Source: Chitinophaga sp. HK235
GTDB taxonomy: Bacteria > Bacteroidota > Bacteroidia > Chitinophagales > Chitinophagaceae
Assembly (NCBI RefSeq): GCF_018255755.1
Contig: NZ_CP073766.1
Location: 2,852,001-2,916,000, forward strand
DNA: 64,000 nt
Reading direction: 5' to 3'
The stretch's first letter is position 1, and each line of letters begins with the position of its first letter. The notes under the pieces are model-generated. The model had not been told where the DNA came from, did no database searches, and saw only the letters and a program-made list of their open reading frames with translations. The translations under genes and the position numbers were made by a program. Shown here one piece after another: positions 7,730 to 20,100 of the stretch.

Positions 7730-10700
7730 ATGGACTTCAGGAAAACGCTGACGGATAAACTGTTTGTTGCCATTGACGCAGCAAACGACAGAGGCTTCAT
7801 GGCCTTTGTCACACCAGACACCCCACCAGATAAAGATGTGATCAGCCTCAGCGAGGCACTCACCAATAACAGCTGGGCCGGTTCCTTTGTAATAGGCGCC
7901 AAAGGACCTGATCTCAAAAACAAAGATGATGCTGACAAATTCCTGGAGAAGATATTTAATATCGTGGGCACTACACGGCAGTTTCTCTGGGTACCGGATA
8001 TGCAACTGGTAGATGTGGTGTATAACGGCCGGTTTACGGCAAACGGCGACGCCGCATCCTTCGATACTTCCGTCAATCTCGTTCTTACCCCTTCCCTTAA
8101 TTTTGTAATCAGCAGCGGTGTTAATATCAAGCCGGATGATGATGGCAACAACCTGCTATTGGATAGCGGCCGGCTGGCCTTCGACGGGCCAAGCTCCCCA
8201 CAGATGCAGAAGGTAGTGAATGCTGCCATACCCTGTATAGGAAGCTACCGTGGCTGTGTACAGTTTACCGGTTTTATTGAACGTACCTCCCTGCTCAATA
8301 ACCTGCAATGGGGATTCCAGTTGCTGATACCATCAGAAGGGGTCACAAATACCCGCTCCGAATGGATACCTTTCGCCAACCCCAATATAGGACCTACCGA
8401 ATACATCGGGTTTAATATCTCCCTGGACGCCACCGATACCTGGAATGAAGTATTTGATCCCTGTAACACGGAGGATTGCAGCATCGCCACAGCCTATCCC
8501 ACGCGAAGAACATTTTTTGATTTCACCGGTAAGAACTTCCTGGAGCAGGATGTTGCCTTAACCAGCTACTTTACTACCGTATTCGGGCAAAGCCTGGTAT
8601 TAATACCTGGTACGCCTGCCAATGCTGCATACAATGCGAGATTGGTATTCAGTCTGAGTGACCGTAACGCTAATGCTTTTGATGAATTCCATCTCTGCCC
8701 CGAGGGCGATTTCATCATCACAATACCCGCCACGCAAATCGCTTCCAACTACTGTCTGCTTTGTGGTATGTCCGGCACAGAATTTTTCAACTTTACACCG
8801 CAAACAACCAGTCAAAAAGGAGATGTACTGCGCTTTTTATCCCGCAAACCCGCATATGCACCTGTATTCCCGATCCCTTCTTCCTCTCCGGTGGCAGCTC
8901 CGACAGATTTCAATCAATCACCGCTGAATACACGTTTCCGTACTTCATGGGCCACGCTCATCAACAACTCTGGCAACAAACTGATGTACGTTTCCCAACC
9001 AGATGGTGCAGCGTTCTATGGAATCGATGCGCTGATAGAGCCAAAGTTCAACGATCTGTTGGGACACACGGCACCAGGATTTCAATTTATGTCGTGTGAA
9101 AAAGCGTTCTTTCCCATGTTTCCCTACGCCGGCATGATCCAGTCGGGTAGTACCATGCCGGCAGCCACCGTCAACGATATTGAAAAAACAATTGTAGCCC
9201 CGATGAGAAGAAAGATCATTGCCGGCTGTACCGCACCACCAGCCAATCCCGGCAATGACACAGAAAAAGACACTACACCTGATGGTATAATTGTCGATAT
9301 AAGACCCATTCCTGGCGGAGGCTCTCCCAAATGGGACGAGATCCTGCTGGGCTGGAACATAGATAACGGTATTAAATACACGCTCTCTTTCAAAAACCCG
9401 GCAGATCAGCTGGTAACGGCCTTTCAATCCAGTGAAGTGATGCTCGTTATTGCCAACAACCGCTACACCGGCAATTTCCAGAATGATATGAGCATCAACG
9501 ACTGGGGCATGAAGATCAATACCGGTGTGAATCAGCGGTACAACGACTACCGTAACGTGATCATCATCAAAGGCCGTAAAGGCAAATTATATGATGCAAA
9601 AAATCAGGAGAACAGCCTGGTGGCCAATCCCCTGAAATGGACACAGGCCAGGGATTTCGCCATCCCTTCCACCATCTCCGGCAACGATGACGAAGCGGAA
9701 TTGACCATCCTCTCCCAATGGCTGCAGACTTATTTCCAAAAGGCAGCTGCCAATACCGGCAACCCTTATTTCAAACGGTTCAATGATATCGCACAATCTG
9801 ACAGCTGGACAGGTGTGCTGTTTCTCCGTGTGGACGTAACCCATGTACCCGTCAACCTAAACGGGATGCTGGCCGGGATTGTATACCCTGCCGGTTTCAA
9901 CGTACACCACCTGGGAATAGATATCAGCCCGGTCCGCAAAGGCGCTGACGGTCCTCAAGTAGATAAACCTTCTTCCATATTCGGCCTGATCTATTATGTA
10001 GATTCCGACTTCCGGGATGTGCAACCGGTAAAGACCATTGCCCCTTCCAGCAACGAGGACTATAATTACCGGCTGTTATCTTTAAAAGTGTTGTTTGAGA
10101 ATACAACGGTAAAAAGCTTCGAAAGCAATGCCCAGCTGACACTCAATAAAATTTTCGGTTCGCCGGTACAACGAATGCGCGACCCCGAAAACATATACAA
10201 GAATGTATTACTCACCGGCACCATGCAGATAACCAACGGCGTGCCGCTGTATATCCTCAGCAGCCGCAGTGATGATGCATTCTACCTCGACAGTAATATC
10301 ATCTCAAAAATAGAAGTCAACAACGTCACCCTGTCTACCCGCTCCGGCAGGAACGATGCCATCACCACCTGCTGGTTTTCGATAGCTGGTTTCATTGATT
10401 ATTATCCGCTCAAAGATCCGGACACGGGTGCTCCTTTTGATATTTTCTCCTTTGGAAATTTACCGGAACAAGACCTGCTGCGCAAAGGACTTAACTTCTC
10501 CAACCTTGGCCTGCTGATGACTTTTGCAGCCGCCAATCCTGCTATCAGCACGCTGGTGTTTAATGCTTCGGAAATAGCCTTCGACCTTTCTTTGAGCACA
10601 GCCAGAAGGAACAGTTTATATAACAATCTGTTGCTGGACCTGGACTCGCTGGTAGCCGGCACAGACCAGGCCACACCCAAGGAAAGCGGTTATCTGGAAG

Positions 10701-11137
10701 TACTACCGGACCTGCGTATGAACGGCGTATCGGGTAAACCCTGGTGGGGGCTCCGGATGAAACTGAACATGGGCAGTCCCGGTGAGCTGGCAGGGAAGAT
10801 CAATCTCAGCTCCTGGCTGCTGGTAGCCTGGTCCCCCGACAGTGTAATCGATACAGGATTCAATACTGCTATTGGCATTTCTTTGCCAGGTACAGAAAGC
10901 GGAGCCAGGATGATCAGTTTGCAGAATGTGATGAAACTATCGATCGGGCAAATCCGGTTATTGTATATCATAGACAAAGAGTCCTTCCTTTTATTATTTA
11001 CAGATATCGCCTTACGTTTCCTCGGATTACTCAAGATACCCCCCAACGGCAATACGCTGTTTTATCTTTTCGGCAACCCCGACGCCGGCGGAAAGGCTTC
11101 AGGACTGGGCTGGTACGCCATGTACGCCAAAGCCTGA
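7730..11137 (+). CDS. Unrecognised 1135-residue beta-rich protein of the cassette
   Basis: A large protein with no signal peptide, no transmembrane helix and no motif of a known enzyme that I can see. The composition is rich in N, T, S, G and aromatic residues with short alternating strands, suggesting a repetitive beta structure. Scattered Cys residues (for example CIGSYRGC near 165 and CNTEDCS near 246) could bind metal or form disulfides. The frame is open without interruption, with codon use like neighbouring genes, so it is a maintained gene. It starts 8 bases after a terminator tail and its stop is 38 bases before the giant gene, with which it is probably co-expressed. Function is unknown. 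A structural or scaffold role beside the giant protein is an inference from size and context. Confidence 0.75.
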   Translation: MDFRKTLTDKLFVAIDAANDRGFMAFVTPDTPPDKDVISLSEALTNNSWAGSFVIGAKGPDLKNKDDADKFLEKIFNIVGTTRQFLWVPDMQLVDVVYNGRFTANGDAASFDTSVNLVLTPSLNFVISSGVNIKPDDDGNNLLLDSGRLAFDGPSSPQMQKVVNAAIPCIGSYRGCVQFTGFIERTSLLNNLQWGFQLLIPSEGVTNTRSEWIPFANPNIGPTEYIGFNISLDATDTWNEVFDPCNTEDCSIATAYPTRRTFFDFTGKNFLEQDVALTSYFTTVFGQSLVLIPGTPANAAYNARLVFSLSDRNANAFDEFHLCPEGDFIITIPATQIASNYCLLCGMSGTEFFNFTPQTTSQKGDVLRFLSRKPAYAPVFPIPSSSPVAAPTDFNQSPLNTRFRTSWATLINNSGNKLMYVSQPDGAAFYGIDALIEPKFNDLLGHTAPGFQFMSCEKAFFPMFPYAGMIQSGSTMPAATVNDIEKTIVAPMRRKIIAGCTAPPANPGNDTEKDTTPDGIIVDIRPIPGGGSPKWDEILLGWNIDNGIKYTLSFKNPADQLVTAFQSSEVMLVIANNRYTGNFQNDMSINDWGMKINTGVNQRYNDYRNVIIIKGRKGKLYDAKNQENSLVANPLKWTQARDFAIPSTISGNDDEAELTILSQWLQTYFQKAAANTGNPYFKRFNDIAQSDSWTGVLFLRVDVTHVPVNLNGMLAGIVYPAGFNVHHLGIDISPVRKGADGPQVDKPSSIFGLIYYVDSDFRDVQPVKTIAPSSNEDYNYRLLSLKVLFENTTVKSFESNAQLTLNKIFGSPVQRMRDPENIYKNVLLTGTMQITNGVPLYILSSRSDDAFYLDSNIISKIEVNNVTLSTRSGRNDAITTCWFSIAGFIDYYPLKDPDTGAPFDIFSFGNLPEQDLLRKGLNFSNLGLLMTFAAANPAISTLVFNASEIAFDLSLSTARRNSLYNNLLLDLDSLVAGTDQATPKESGYLEVLPDLRMNGVSGKPWWGLRMKLNMGSPGELAGKINLSSWLLVAWSPDSVIDTGFNTAIGISLPGTESGARMISLQNVMKLSIGQIRLLYIIDKESFLLLFTDIALRFLGLLKIPPNGNTLFYLFGNPDAGGKASGLGWYAMYAKA

Positions 11138-11175
11138 ATATAATACGGAATGAATAATACCATAAATCGTTAACT

Positions 11176-14100
11176 ATGATCTCTGAGGAAATAGATAATC
11201 TTTCGGAAGCCTCCGATAACTCCAATAGTGAGGTATTTCAACTATTGCTGGATGATATTCAGGAATTTCTTAACCAGCAAACAGAGATAAGAATACTCAT
11301 TACAGGCAGTCGTAATTACGGGCATCAGGCATCTTGTGTGAATATTGTAAAAAGACTGGTGTCCATTAGTTCGAATGTATTATACAGTTTCTGCCTGTAT
11401 TACCGTAGCCAGGAGGAAAAGCGGATACTAATCAGCGTATTGCAGTTGTTAATGCCACAATTTACGGCATTGGACCAGCCATTCAAACTACTGGCGAACA
11501 ACAACACCAATAATGTGCAGGTAATCGATATAATGACGAATGTTCCGCAGGAAATCTATTTCGGTCTGACAGGTGGCTTTGATGAGCATGAACGAAATGA
11601 CCAACTGGAAGCTGTACGAGCCTGTAGGGTAGAATACTTCATGCAGTTGCAGCCTTATATGTGGTATACCGGAGATGAAGAGTTTATAGTGGTAAAAACA
11701 GAGACTGCACATCAAATGGATGCGTATGCCCGGCAGCGGGGCGTATTTCTGCACAGGTCTTCCTATTTCTGTCCCATCCCCATAACACTCAGCCCTTTTG
11801 ATATACAGGTCTTAACCAACTCTCCCTATCAGGAAAAATTACAGATTGTACAATATCTGGCTGGCAGGATTGATACAAATGCACTAAATCTCTGCTCCGT
11901 ATATGGTATCGGTACGCTTGGGGAAAGCGCCGGACCGCTGTATAATATGTGTGCTTCCATTTCCTATGCACAGGATGCAGAAGACCTGGAGCCCAATGTG
12001 AAGCTGCCTTGCGTAGTATTGTTATTCCAGGAAATAGAGCTGGTACAATGGACCACCTGCCAGCGTCTTGTAAATCAGCAGTGGAATTTACTAGCTGGAA
12101 CTGACAAGCCTTCAGAGCCATTCAAAGCCTTTCACAGAAAATACAAGATCAACCAGCGCGTACTTTTTCTGGGAGGGCCGGATAACATTCTCAGTTTAAA
12201 TATAGTTCAGCAGCAGGTAAACACCCTGCAAAACGGACAAACGCTCATCATCTATTTCGGGAAAGCACCACAGGTACTTTTTGATTATTGCTATTACAAA
12301 TCCACCTTCCCCCCCTTTTGTGAAGGACAGGCTACGGCCGCCACCGTATTTAATTTTGGATGCCCGTTCTTTAAATACTCTAAAGGACAACAGGATATCA
12401 GAATTGATTACCCCACCCTGCCACTTAGCCGGGATGACTCATCCGCAGGAGCAGAATCAAGAAGAGAATCTTCTGCGGCCCTTTACTGTTGCCCATCCCA
12501 ATGGAGACAGGAAGAAGGATATGGTGAGGATAATGACGCACCAGTAGAGTTTTTTCCTGTCATTGAAATCTCCAGCATTATCGTAGCTGCCTTTGATGAA
12601 GACGACGATCCTTTTTTTAGTGCACTGGGAGAATTCTTTAACGATCAAGAAAACGACAAACTACTACTGGGGCTCGATATTGTATTAAGAATATTAGGAA
12701 AAAGAAAGGTTGACTTCAACACAAAACTGTTACGGGCAGATGACAACAGCAAACTGATTGAACTATATGCCAAACTGGAAGGACAAACGACTGTAGATCT
12801 TCCCACTGTACTGGGTCCGGGATTTCTCACCAACTGGTTGGTAAAAGCCGGCAACTTTGGAACGGTGGTTGTCAACAGTGCTACTTCTGCCATCAATGAT
12901 GATAAAACACAGGTAACCCTGGATGGCCAAACCTCTTCCTTTACTTTCCCCGGACTGACCGCCAATTTCATCTTTACAGAAAACAAAGAGCAGCTGGCCC
13001 TGGCATTTACATTGCAGTTTCCCGGCCTCAACTTTTCAGGCGCACAATGGTTCCAGTTCCCCAACAACTCCACTGTCAGTATGACACTGGACCCTACCGC
13101 TCTATTGCCTGCACAGGGAAAACTAAGCACTACGCTGAAGGCAGGCATTACGATGACGGTTTCTCTCACCATCCCATGCAATAAAGGTGTATGGGCCATG
13201 CAGACCGTATTTGCAGATGATATGCCCGACCTCAATGACATCTTCCAGTTTGTAGGAGGTATCAACCTGCGGGCTTTATTACCAGCCCAGCTGGGCGCCA
13301 TCACTGCCATTAAACTGAACAGCCTCGGATTTCAATATAACTATAACACCAATACCCTGGAAGATATTTCCATGGCAGCCTCCACTCCTGATACAGCAAC
13401 GTGGAAACTGGTGCCCGGCGTAGAACTCCGGAAACTGTCGATGAACATAGGAGTAGCTAATCCGGGTGATCTCAAAAAAAGAAAGGCCATTTACGGGCTC
13501 GGAGGAATATTTGGGATTGGCGATGGCACCGTATCTGTTGCCGCCAGATTTCCGCCGGTGCGGATTACCGGTCAGATGGCGCCCAACAGCAAACCCATTG
13601 CCATTAAAACCATTATTGCCGACTACCTGGGTGAAGACTTTGCAACAGCATTGCCGGCATCTATCAGAGATATTGCCATCATCGAATTGGTATTCGGACT
13701 GGACCAGGCAGCAGGCTCCTACAATTTTGCAATGGGCGTGGCTGCCAACTGGACTATCCCCGTGGCAGGTGTCGATATTTTTACCATCACACAACTGTCT
13801 TTTTCCATATCCGCCGTTTCCCAACTGATAGACAACGACAGCACGGCCTCCGCCATGGCCCTGGCTGTCAGCAATCAGAAATCCACTGAAATCACCGGTA
13901 CTTTCGGCGGAGCTGTCACAATACTCCCCGGCACTGCCAGCGAAATCGCCCTGACTGTTGCTGCCGCCTATCTGGGTACCGGTAAAGGCTGGACATTCAC
14001 CGCTACACAAACAGCCGGACAGATCAGCCTGATAGAACTGTTTACCTTTTATCTGCCTCCGGCCTGGAAACCGGATACCAGCCAGTTTGATATTGCCATC

Positions 14101-17100
14101 AATGGCCTCGGTATCACCATTGCGACCATTACCAACTCCTGGATGTTCACCGGGAAAACGGCCACGCCTATACGTATTCCCGGCCTCAATATCGACATCA
14201 ACCTGATACTGACAGCCGGTTACAACGGAGGCCCCAAACCGGAAGAAATTGGTTACTTCGGCGCCCTCAGCGCTGAAGTCAAATGGCAGAACATCGCCCT
14301 CACGGTATTCTATAATTTCAAACCCGGCTATACCTCCTATGGCATCCGCTGGGGCAAGCTGGAAGGAAAGATCGAAAACAAGAACGGAAAACAGATAGCT
14401 ACCCTTTCGTTTACAGAATCCACCACCATCGGCAGTATCGTGGAACTGATGATAGGATGGGCTACCGGCTCTACCTTCACGCTGAGCTCTCCCTGGAATA
14501 TCCTCAATGCCATACCACTCAACAACCTGTCTCTCGAATATAATTTCACAGACAAACAAGTGGGCATCAATGTAAACATTGGTCCTATTGAAATGGGCTT
14601 TGCCAGAATTGAAGCGATTAAGGTGACCTATAAATCCAATCAGCCCAATCCCGAAGATAATGGTGTGATCGTAGAGCTCACAGGCTCTTTCCGCTGGCAG
14701 GACGATCCCAAAAAACCACTGGGCTGGGATGCTGCCCGCCCGGAAACCACGCCGGCACCGCAAGGACAGGGCAACAAATACCTCGACCTGCGCCTCCTCG
14801 CCATGGGACAACATGTTACACTCCCCTGCTTTGCTTCAGCAGAGAATGTACAGATGGCCATTGCCTGCATGAAACAACTACCCAAACCTGATAATAATAA
14901 CATCACCATTCCGCCGGTAACCCTCGATGCCAACAGCTCCTGGATCACCGGTATGGACTTTGGCATCCTGCGTTTTGGCGATGACAAAAAAGATAATGGC
15001 GCCCCTCCCGCCAAAACCGGTTATCTGCTCACCATGCAGATCATCTTCAATGATCCTAACCTGTACGCACTGAGGATCAAACTCGATGGCGAAGCCGCCA
15101 AAGTGTTCCAGGGTCTGGACTTCCAGATCATGTATAAAAAAGTGACGGATACGATCGGATTATACAAAGCCGAAATAGCCCTGCCCGACAAGATGCGTTT
15201 TATCCGCATGGGGCAGTTCAATATCACCTTGCCTATATTCGGTATAGAATATTATACTAATGGTGATTTTCAGGTAGATCTTGGTTTTCCCTGGAAAGCC
15301 GATTTCTCCCGTTCCTTTTCCTTCCAGGCGCTCATCTGGACACCCATCGGTATACCCATTCCCGTGATGGGTTCTGTGGGTATCTATTTCGGTAAACTGT
15401 CCAGCGCCACTACAAACAGAGTACCCAAAACCGATGACGGCACATTCAACCCTGTACTCGTATTTGGGTTCGGGATACAGTTCGGGCTGGGATACAGCTT
15501 TGATGCCGGTATCCTGAAAGCAGGATTCAGTCTCACACTCGTGGCTATTGTGGAAGGCCTGCTGGCCAAGTTCAACCCATACAGCCTTACCGCAGGCGGT
15601 GGCACCACCGATCAGCTGGAAACCAGTTATTACTTTAAGGTAACCGGTACCGTGGGCATTATCGGCAAGTTGTTCGGTACCGTGGACTTTGCCATCATCA
15701 AAGCAGAGGTAAACGTAGACATCCGTATACTGGCATCTTTCACCTTTGCTCCATACGAAGATATTCTGCTGAATCTTTCAGCATCGGTGGATATCTCAGT
15801 ATCTATATCCATCAATCTTGGTCTCTTCAAAATCAAGATCAGCTTCAGCTTCTCCGCGAAAATATCTCAGACCGTTAAGGTCAAAGGTATTGGTGGCACA
15901 CCACCCTGGCGTATTGCATCCACCAATGGCACCGTGTTGCTGGCCAACCGCCGTATCCGTGTACGTCAGGCCCGCATGCTGCAAAGTGTGGTTACCCTTA
16001 ACTGGCGTAATCTCACAGCCGCCACCGTTCCTTATAAGCTGACTGCGTATCTTGGTCTGGGCCTTACCATGGCCGGCGATCAGGCTACCCAGGTATCACA
16101 GCAACTGGCCTGTTATGTAGCCATGTTGTTTATCCAGTCAGTACCTGGTCCTGAAAGAGAAACCAAGGTTGCCGCCGCTGCCGGAGACACTTCTTTTGAA
16201 ACACTGGCAAAAATGGTGTTCCGCTGGGTAGTAGCAGCCATGCAGCCTGCACCCGTATCACCGGAACAGGTAGACGAACTGCTCATCCATATCACCGATC
16301 TGCAACAGGTGCTGGCTATTCTGAACGATCCTGATACCACTGCCGCCTTCAGCAACGATGACATCAGTTATTTCCTGAAGAGCAGGTTCAACATGGAAAT
16401 ATCTCCTGCTACAGGCGACCAGGAAACAGATGCTACCTACTTCCCGCTGGCACCCGATATGAAACTTTCCCTGCCGGCCTATGGCAGCGGCTATCCGGAA
16501 TTAAGCTATACGTTTGAAGAATACAACAAAACATCTTCCGACTACCGTAAATTCCTGCGTAACTACTTCGACCAGCTGGCGGTAAACGCCAGGAAGGAAA
16601 GCGACCGGACAGCCTTGCTGGCGCTGAATGACGCCAACAGTCCATCGATGGGCAGCTTCGTATTTAATGATTATTTCCTGATGATCTCCAGACAGATCAT
16701 TCAGACAGCCATCGATTCACTGCAGGAATTCAAATATTTACTGAAAGACACCCAATCTGTACAGGATATTATCAATACCATCAACAGAGGCGCCGGTCTT
16801 TCCGGTAGCGAGTCTTTCACCGTAGAAGAGCTGTTTGCAGACAACAACACGGTAGTGCTGAATGCAAACAAAAAAATCGTCATCAGCGGAGCCACTTATC
16901 TGGTGCAGGCAAAAGATACATTTAACAGTATTGCCGGCAACAGTAACTTCGCCGGTTCCTTCACTGGTGCGGCACTTGCCACGCTTAATCAGGCTATCGA
17001 CAATACTTTAAATCCCGGTGTAGTGATCAGCTATCCCGGTAAAGATCCTTATGTGGTATTGCCCAGCCAGTCGCTCAACGCGGTTGCAGCCGCGATGAAG

Positions 17101-20100
17101 ATTTCCACCGCAGATCTTATCAGCAAAGGTGGTGTACCTGGTCTGGCTGATCTGCCTTTACCAGTGGCTACACTGCTGCTGCCGGACTTTACCTATACTA
17201 CCCAGGCCGGTGATACGCTGCAAAGCATTGCCGCTAAATTCCACCTGGACCCTGTCCTGCTGGCCGCTCCGGCAGCCAACAGCCAGATAGTGGCCCTGTT
17301 CGACAGCAGCACTACGCCTGCTTTGGACATCGCCAACCTCACACGCTATAAAGTGGGAGACCTCCTGCAGGAAATACAGGACACCCGCGGCTTACAGCAG
17401 TTGTCCGGTATGACGTCCAGGTATTATATGGCCGGTTTACGTTTACCCACCAGTGGTATCACACCGGAGAAAAAAGGTATGTGGGTTAGCGGAGACCAGG
17501 GCAGCTACCAACTGCCTGACTTTGCAGGGCTTTACGCATTAACAGGCCAGCAATTCCCTATCCCCGGCCTCAACAGCACCGATGCATTTGATATCAGCAT
17601 GCTGAAGAATGGTGTTGACTGGATCAGCTTCACCGGAACAGATCCGCAAAAACTGACCATCTCCATCAAACCCAACAGCGATGAAGCCAAACAGATAACG
17701 CTGGTCAAAAACTATGCTATTGCCAATAAACTGCAGACAGGCATGGTGTTTAACGGCACAGAAGGCATGTTCAACACGAAAAAAGCCACCTGGTCGTTTA
17801 CCACCGAAATTGTATGGAGTGCCGCCTCTCTTTTCAGCATGCCTTATAGCATACAGCCTCCGGGCACACCAGGTATGCAGTTATGGATGATGCCCGACCC
17901 GCTGATGGAACTACCGGACCCGGATACACGAAAAATAAATCCCCGGATAGCCATGAAGATCGGGGAATATAATGATGCGCTGAGAGGCATGGTAGACACA
18001 CCACTGACAGCATATGGATATGCATCTGTAGTAGCCTTTACGGTGAAACAGGTACCGGTCAACATTGCCGCCCCCGCTACCCAAACCACCTATGAAGTAA
18101 TGGGAGCCGATGGCAACAGTGCCAATATACTGGAACGTATCGTGAGTGGTGTCGGTAATAACAATCAAAAGATCCATTCTCTGATACTTGCCTATAGTGC
18201 AGACCCCAACAGCACCACGGCCAACGGTATACAAACAGACAATGCCGCTGCCATCACCATGGGGCTGGCACAGGTAAACCTGTCTACTGATACCCGGCCG
18301 GACACAACGCTGCTCACCCGCAAACTGAGCCTGGGCCCCAGTGACAACATGACGCTGCTGAATGATAAAACAGGCTTCATCCGGCTGCTATGGGAAGCTT
18401 CCATTACCAGGGCCGGCGGATTCTATCTGTATTACTACAACAGCGACAATAACAGCGGTCTGCCGGACAGGATCTTCAATGACAAAGGAGAAGCCGCATT
18501 ATCACTGATAGTACTATACGAAAAAGAAGCGGATACCAACACACAGAATACAGTCACCAATTACATGAATGCCGTGGTGACTACTCAAAGCATAGATCCC
18601 AACAGGGCGGTATTGTACGCAGAAGCAAACCCGGTGGCCAATCTCAGCATTGCTGCCGACAAGGTACAGACACTCGCACTGTTATCTCAGGCATATTATG
18701 CCAATGCGGCAACATTGGCGAAAGACAACGACCGGCTGTTATTAAGACAGATCATCCGGATCCTGGTAACAGCAGGCACCTATGAAGTAGGGCCCGATGC
18801 ACCTGGCGGCGGCCTCAGCTCCATTGCTGCTTTCTTCGGTACTACAGTCGATGCTATCAAGGCAGCCAACCCTGCACAGCAAAACTGGCCGGACCCGCTG
18901 CCCATGTATACGGCCATTTACCTGCCCGCCATCACTGTTTCAGTCAATATCAATATGACCCTCGCTGATATCGTTCACAAGTATGGTGTAAACCTTACTT
19001 CCCTGGCTAACAGCAACAGTGATGTAGCAGGTCTGTTTGCAGACAACCAGCAGATAAAAATCAACAGTGGTCCATTCATCACCTCCTCCACAGTACCACA
19101 AGGCGTGATCAGCTGGCAGTCTGTAAGGCCCAAACCAGCGGACATTCCGGACAATCTCAATGCACCCGACTACGGCAGGATCTTCCTGCTGAATATGTTC
19201 AGCCTGTTGTCTTACCAGGTATATGCCAACGTATATTTTGAAGAGAGTAAGCTGGGACTGCCCGCCAATCCGGCTACGCCACAGGACGAACAGCAAACAC
19301 TGTCCAAGGTAAGAACACCCAGGCTGCTGGCCGAAGGAGAAGACTGGTTATTTAATGTACAGGTGCCTTACAGCCAGTTCACCAAAAAGGCGATGGCTAA
19401 TCTGGCTGCAGGCCTCCCCGATGCCAGCCAGAGCCCCTATAAAGGTTTGGGCAATCTGCTTCAGATAGATTTTGCATGGCAGGACCTGTATGGTAACCGG
19501 CTCATTACCGAGCTTTCCAATCCTGCTGCCGGTGCCGCCACACCATTAAACCGGCCACCGGTGATCACAGGTTACAATGATGCCCTGCTGGCATTAACCC
19601 AATGGCCATCCGTATCATCAGTATACAATGTGCAGAAGGTCCCCAACACCTCACAACCTGCAATCCTGTTGGCGCTGACCTTCGATGCCAGCGTATACCA
19701 AGGCATGATCAGCGCTTCGGCCATCAGCAGCACTGTTATCAAAGCGGTGTTTACACAGCCGCTGGATAAAGTATCTGCCGAAACGAAAGATCGCTACCAG
19801 CTGGACCATGGCATCACAGTCGTGAGTGCCGTACTCGACACGGATCAGGTGACTGTTACCCTCACCGTGAGCAACATCCCTGAAAAAACACCGGTACAAC
19901 TCAGCATCAACAATATCACCGATCAAAGCGGTCAGCTTACCTTCCAGGGCACGGCCACATTCTTCCATCCTTCCGATGCAGGCGCTTCCACGTCCTCCAT
20001 CCGCGACAAGGCAGCGGGAGATCTGCAAACCTACACCCAGCTATGGTATCAACTCACCGACCCTGCGGGTATCCGTTACCGTGTGATCACCAGCATGACA

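Noticed and set aside
11176..12400. N-terminal part of the giant protein as a definite glycosyltransferase
   Set aside because: Only two short segments resemble the GT-B fold; no DxD or full donor-site motif is visible, so it is not called.
13279..14814. A 511-codon open frame on the minus strand inside the giant gene
   Set aside because: It lies fully antisense to a 12-kb uninterrupted frame, has a Gly/Cys/Phe-rich composition without domain motifs, and is explained by codon bias of the plus-strand gene.
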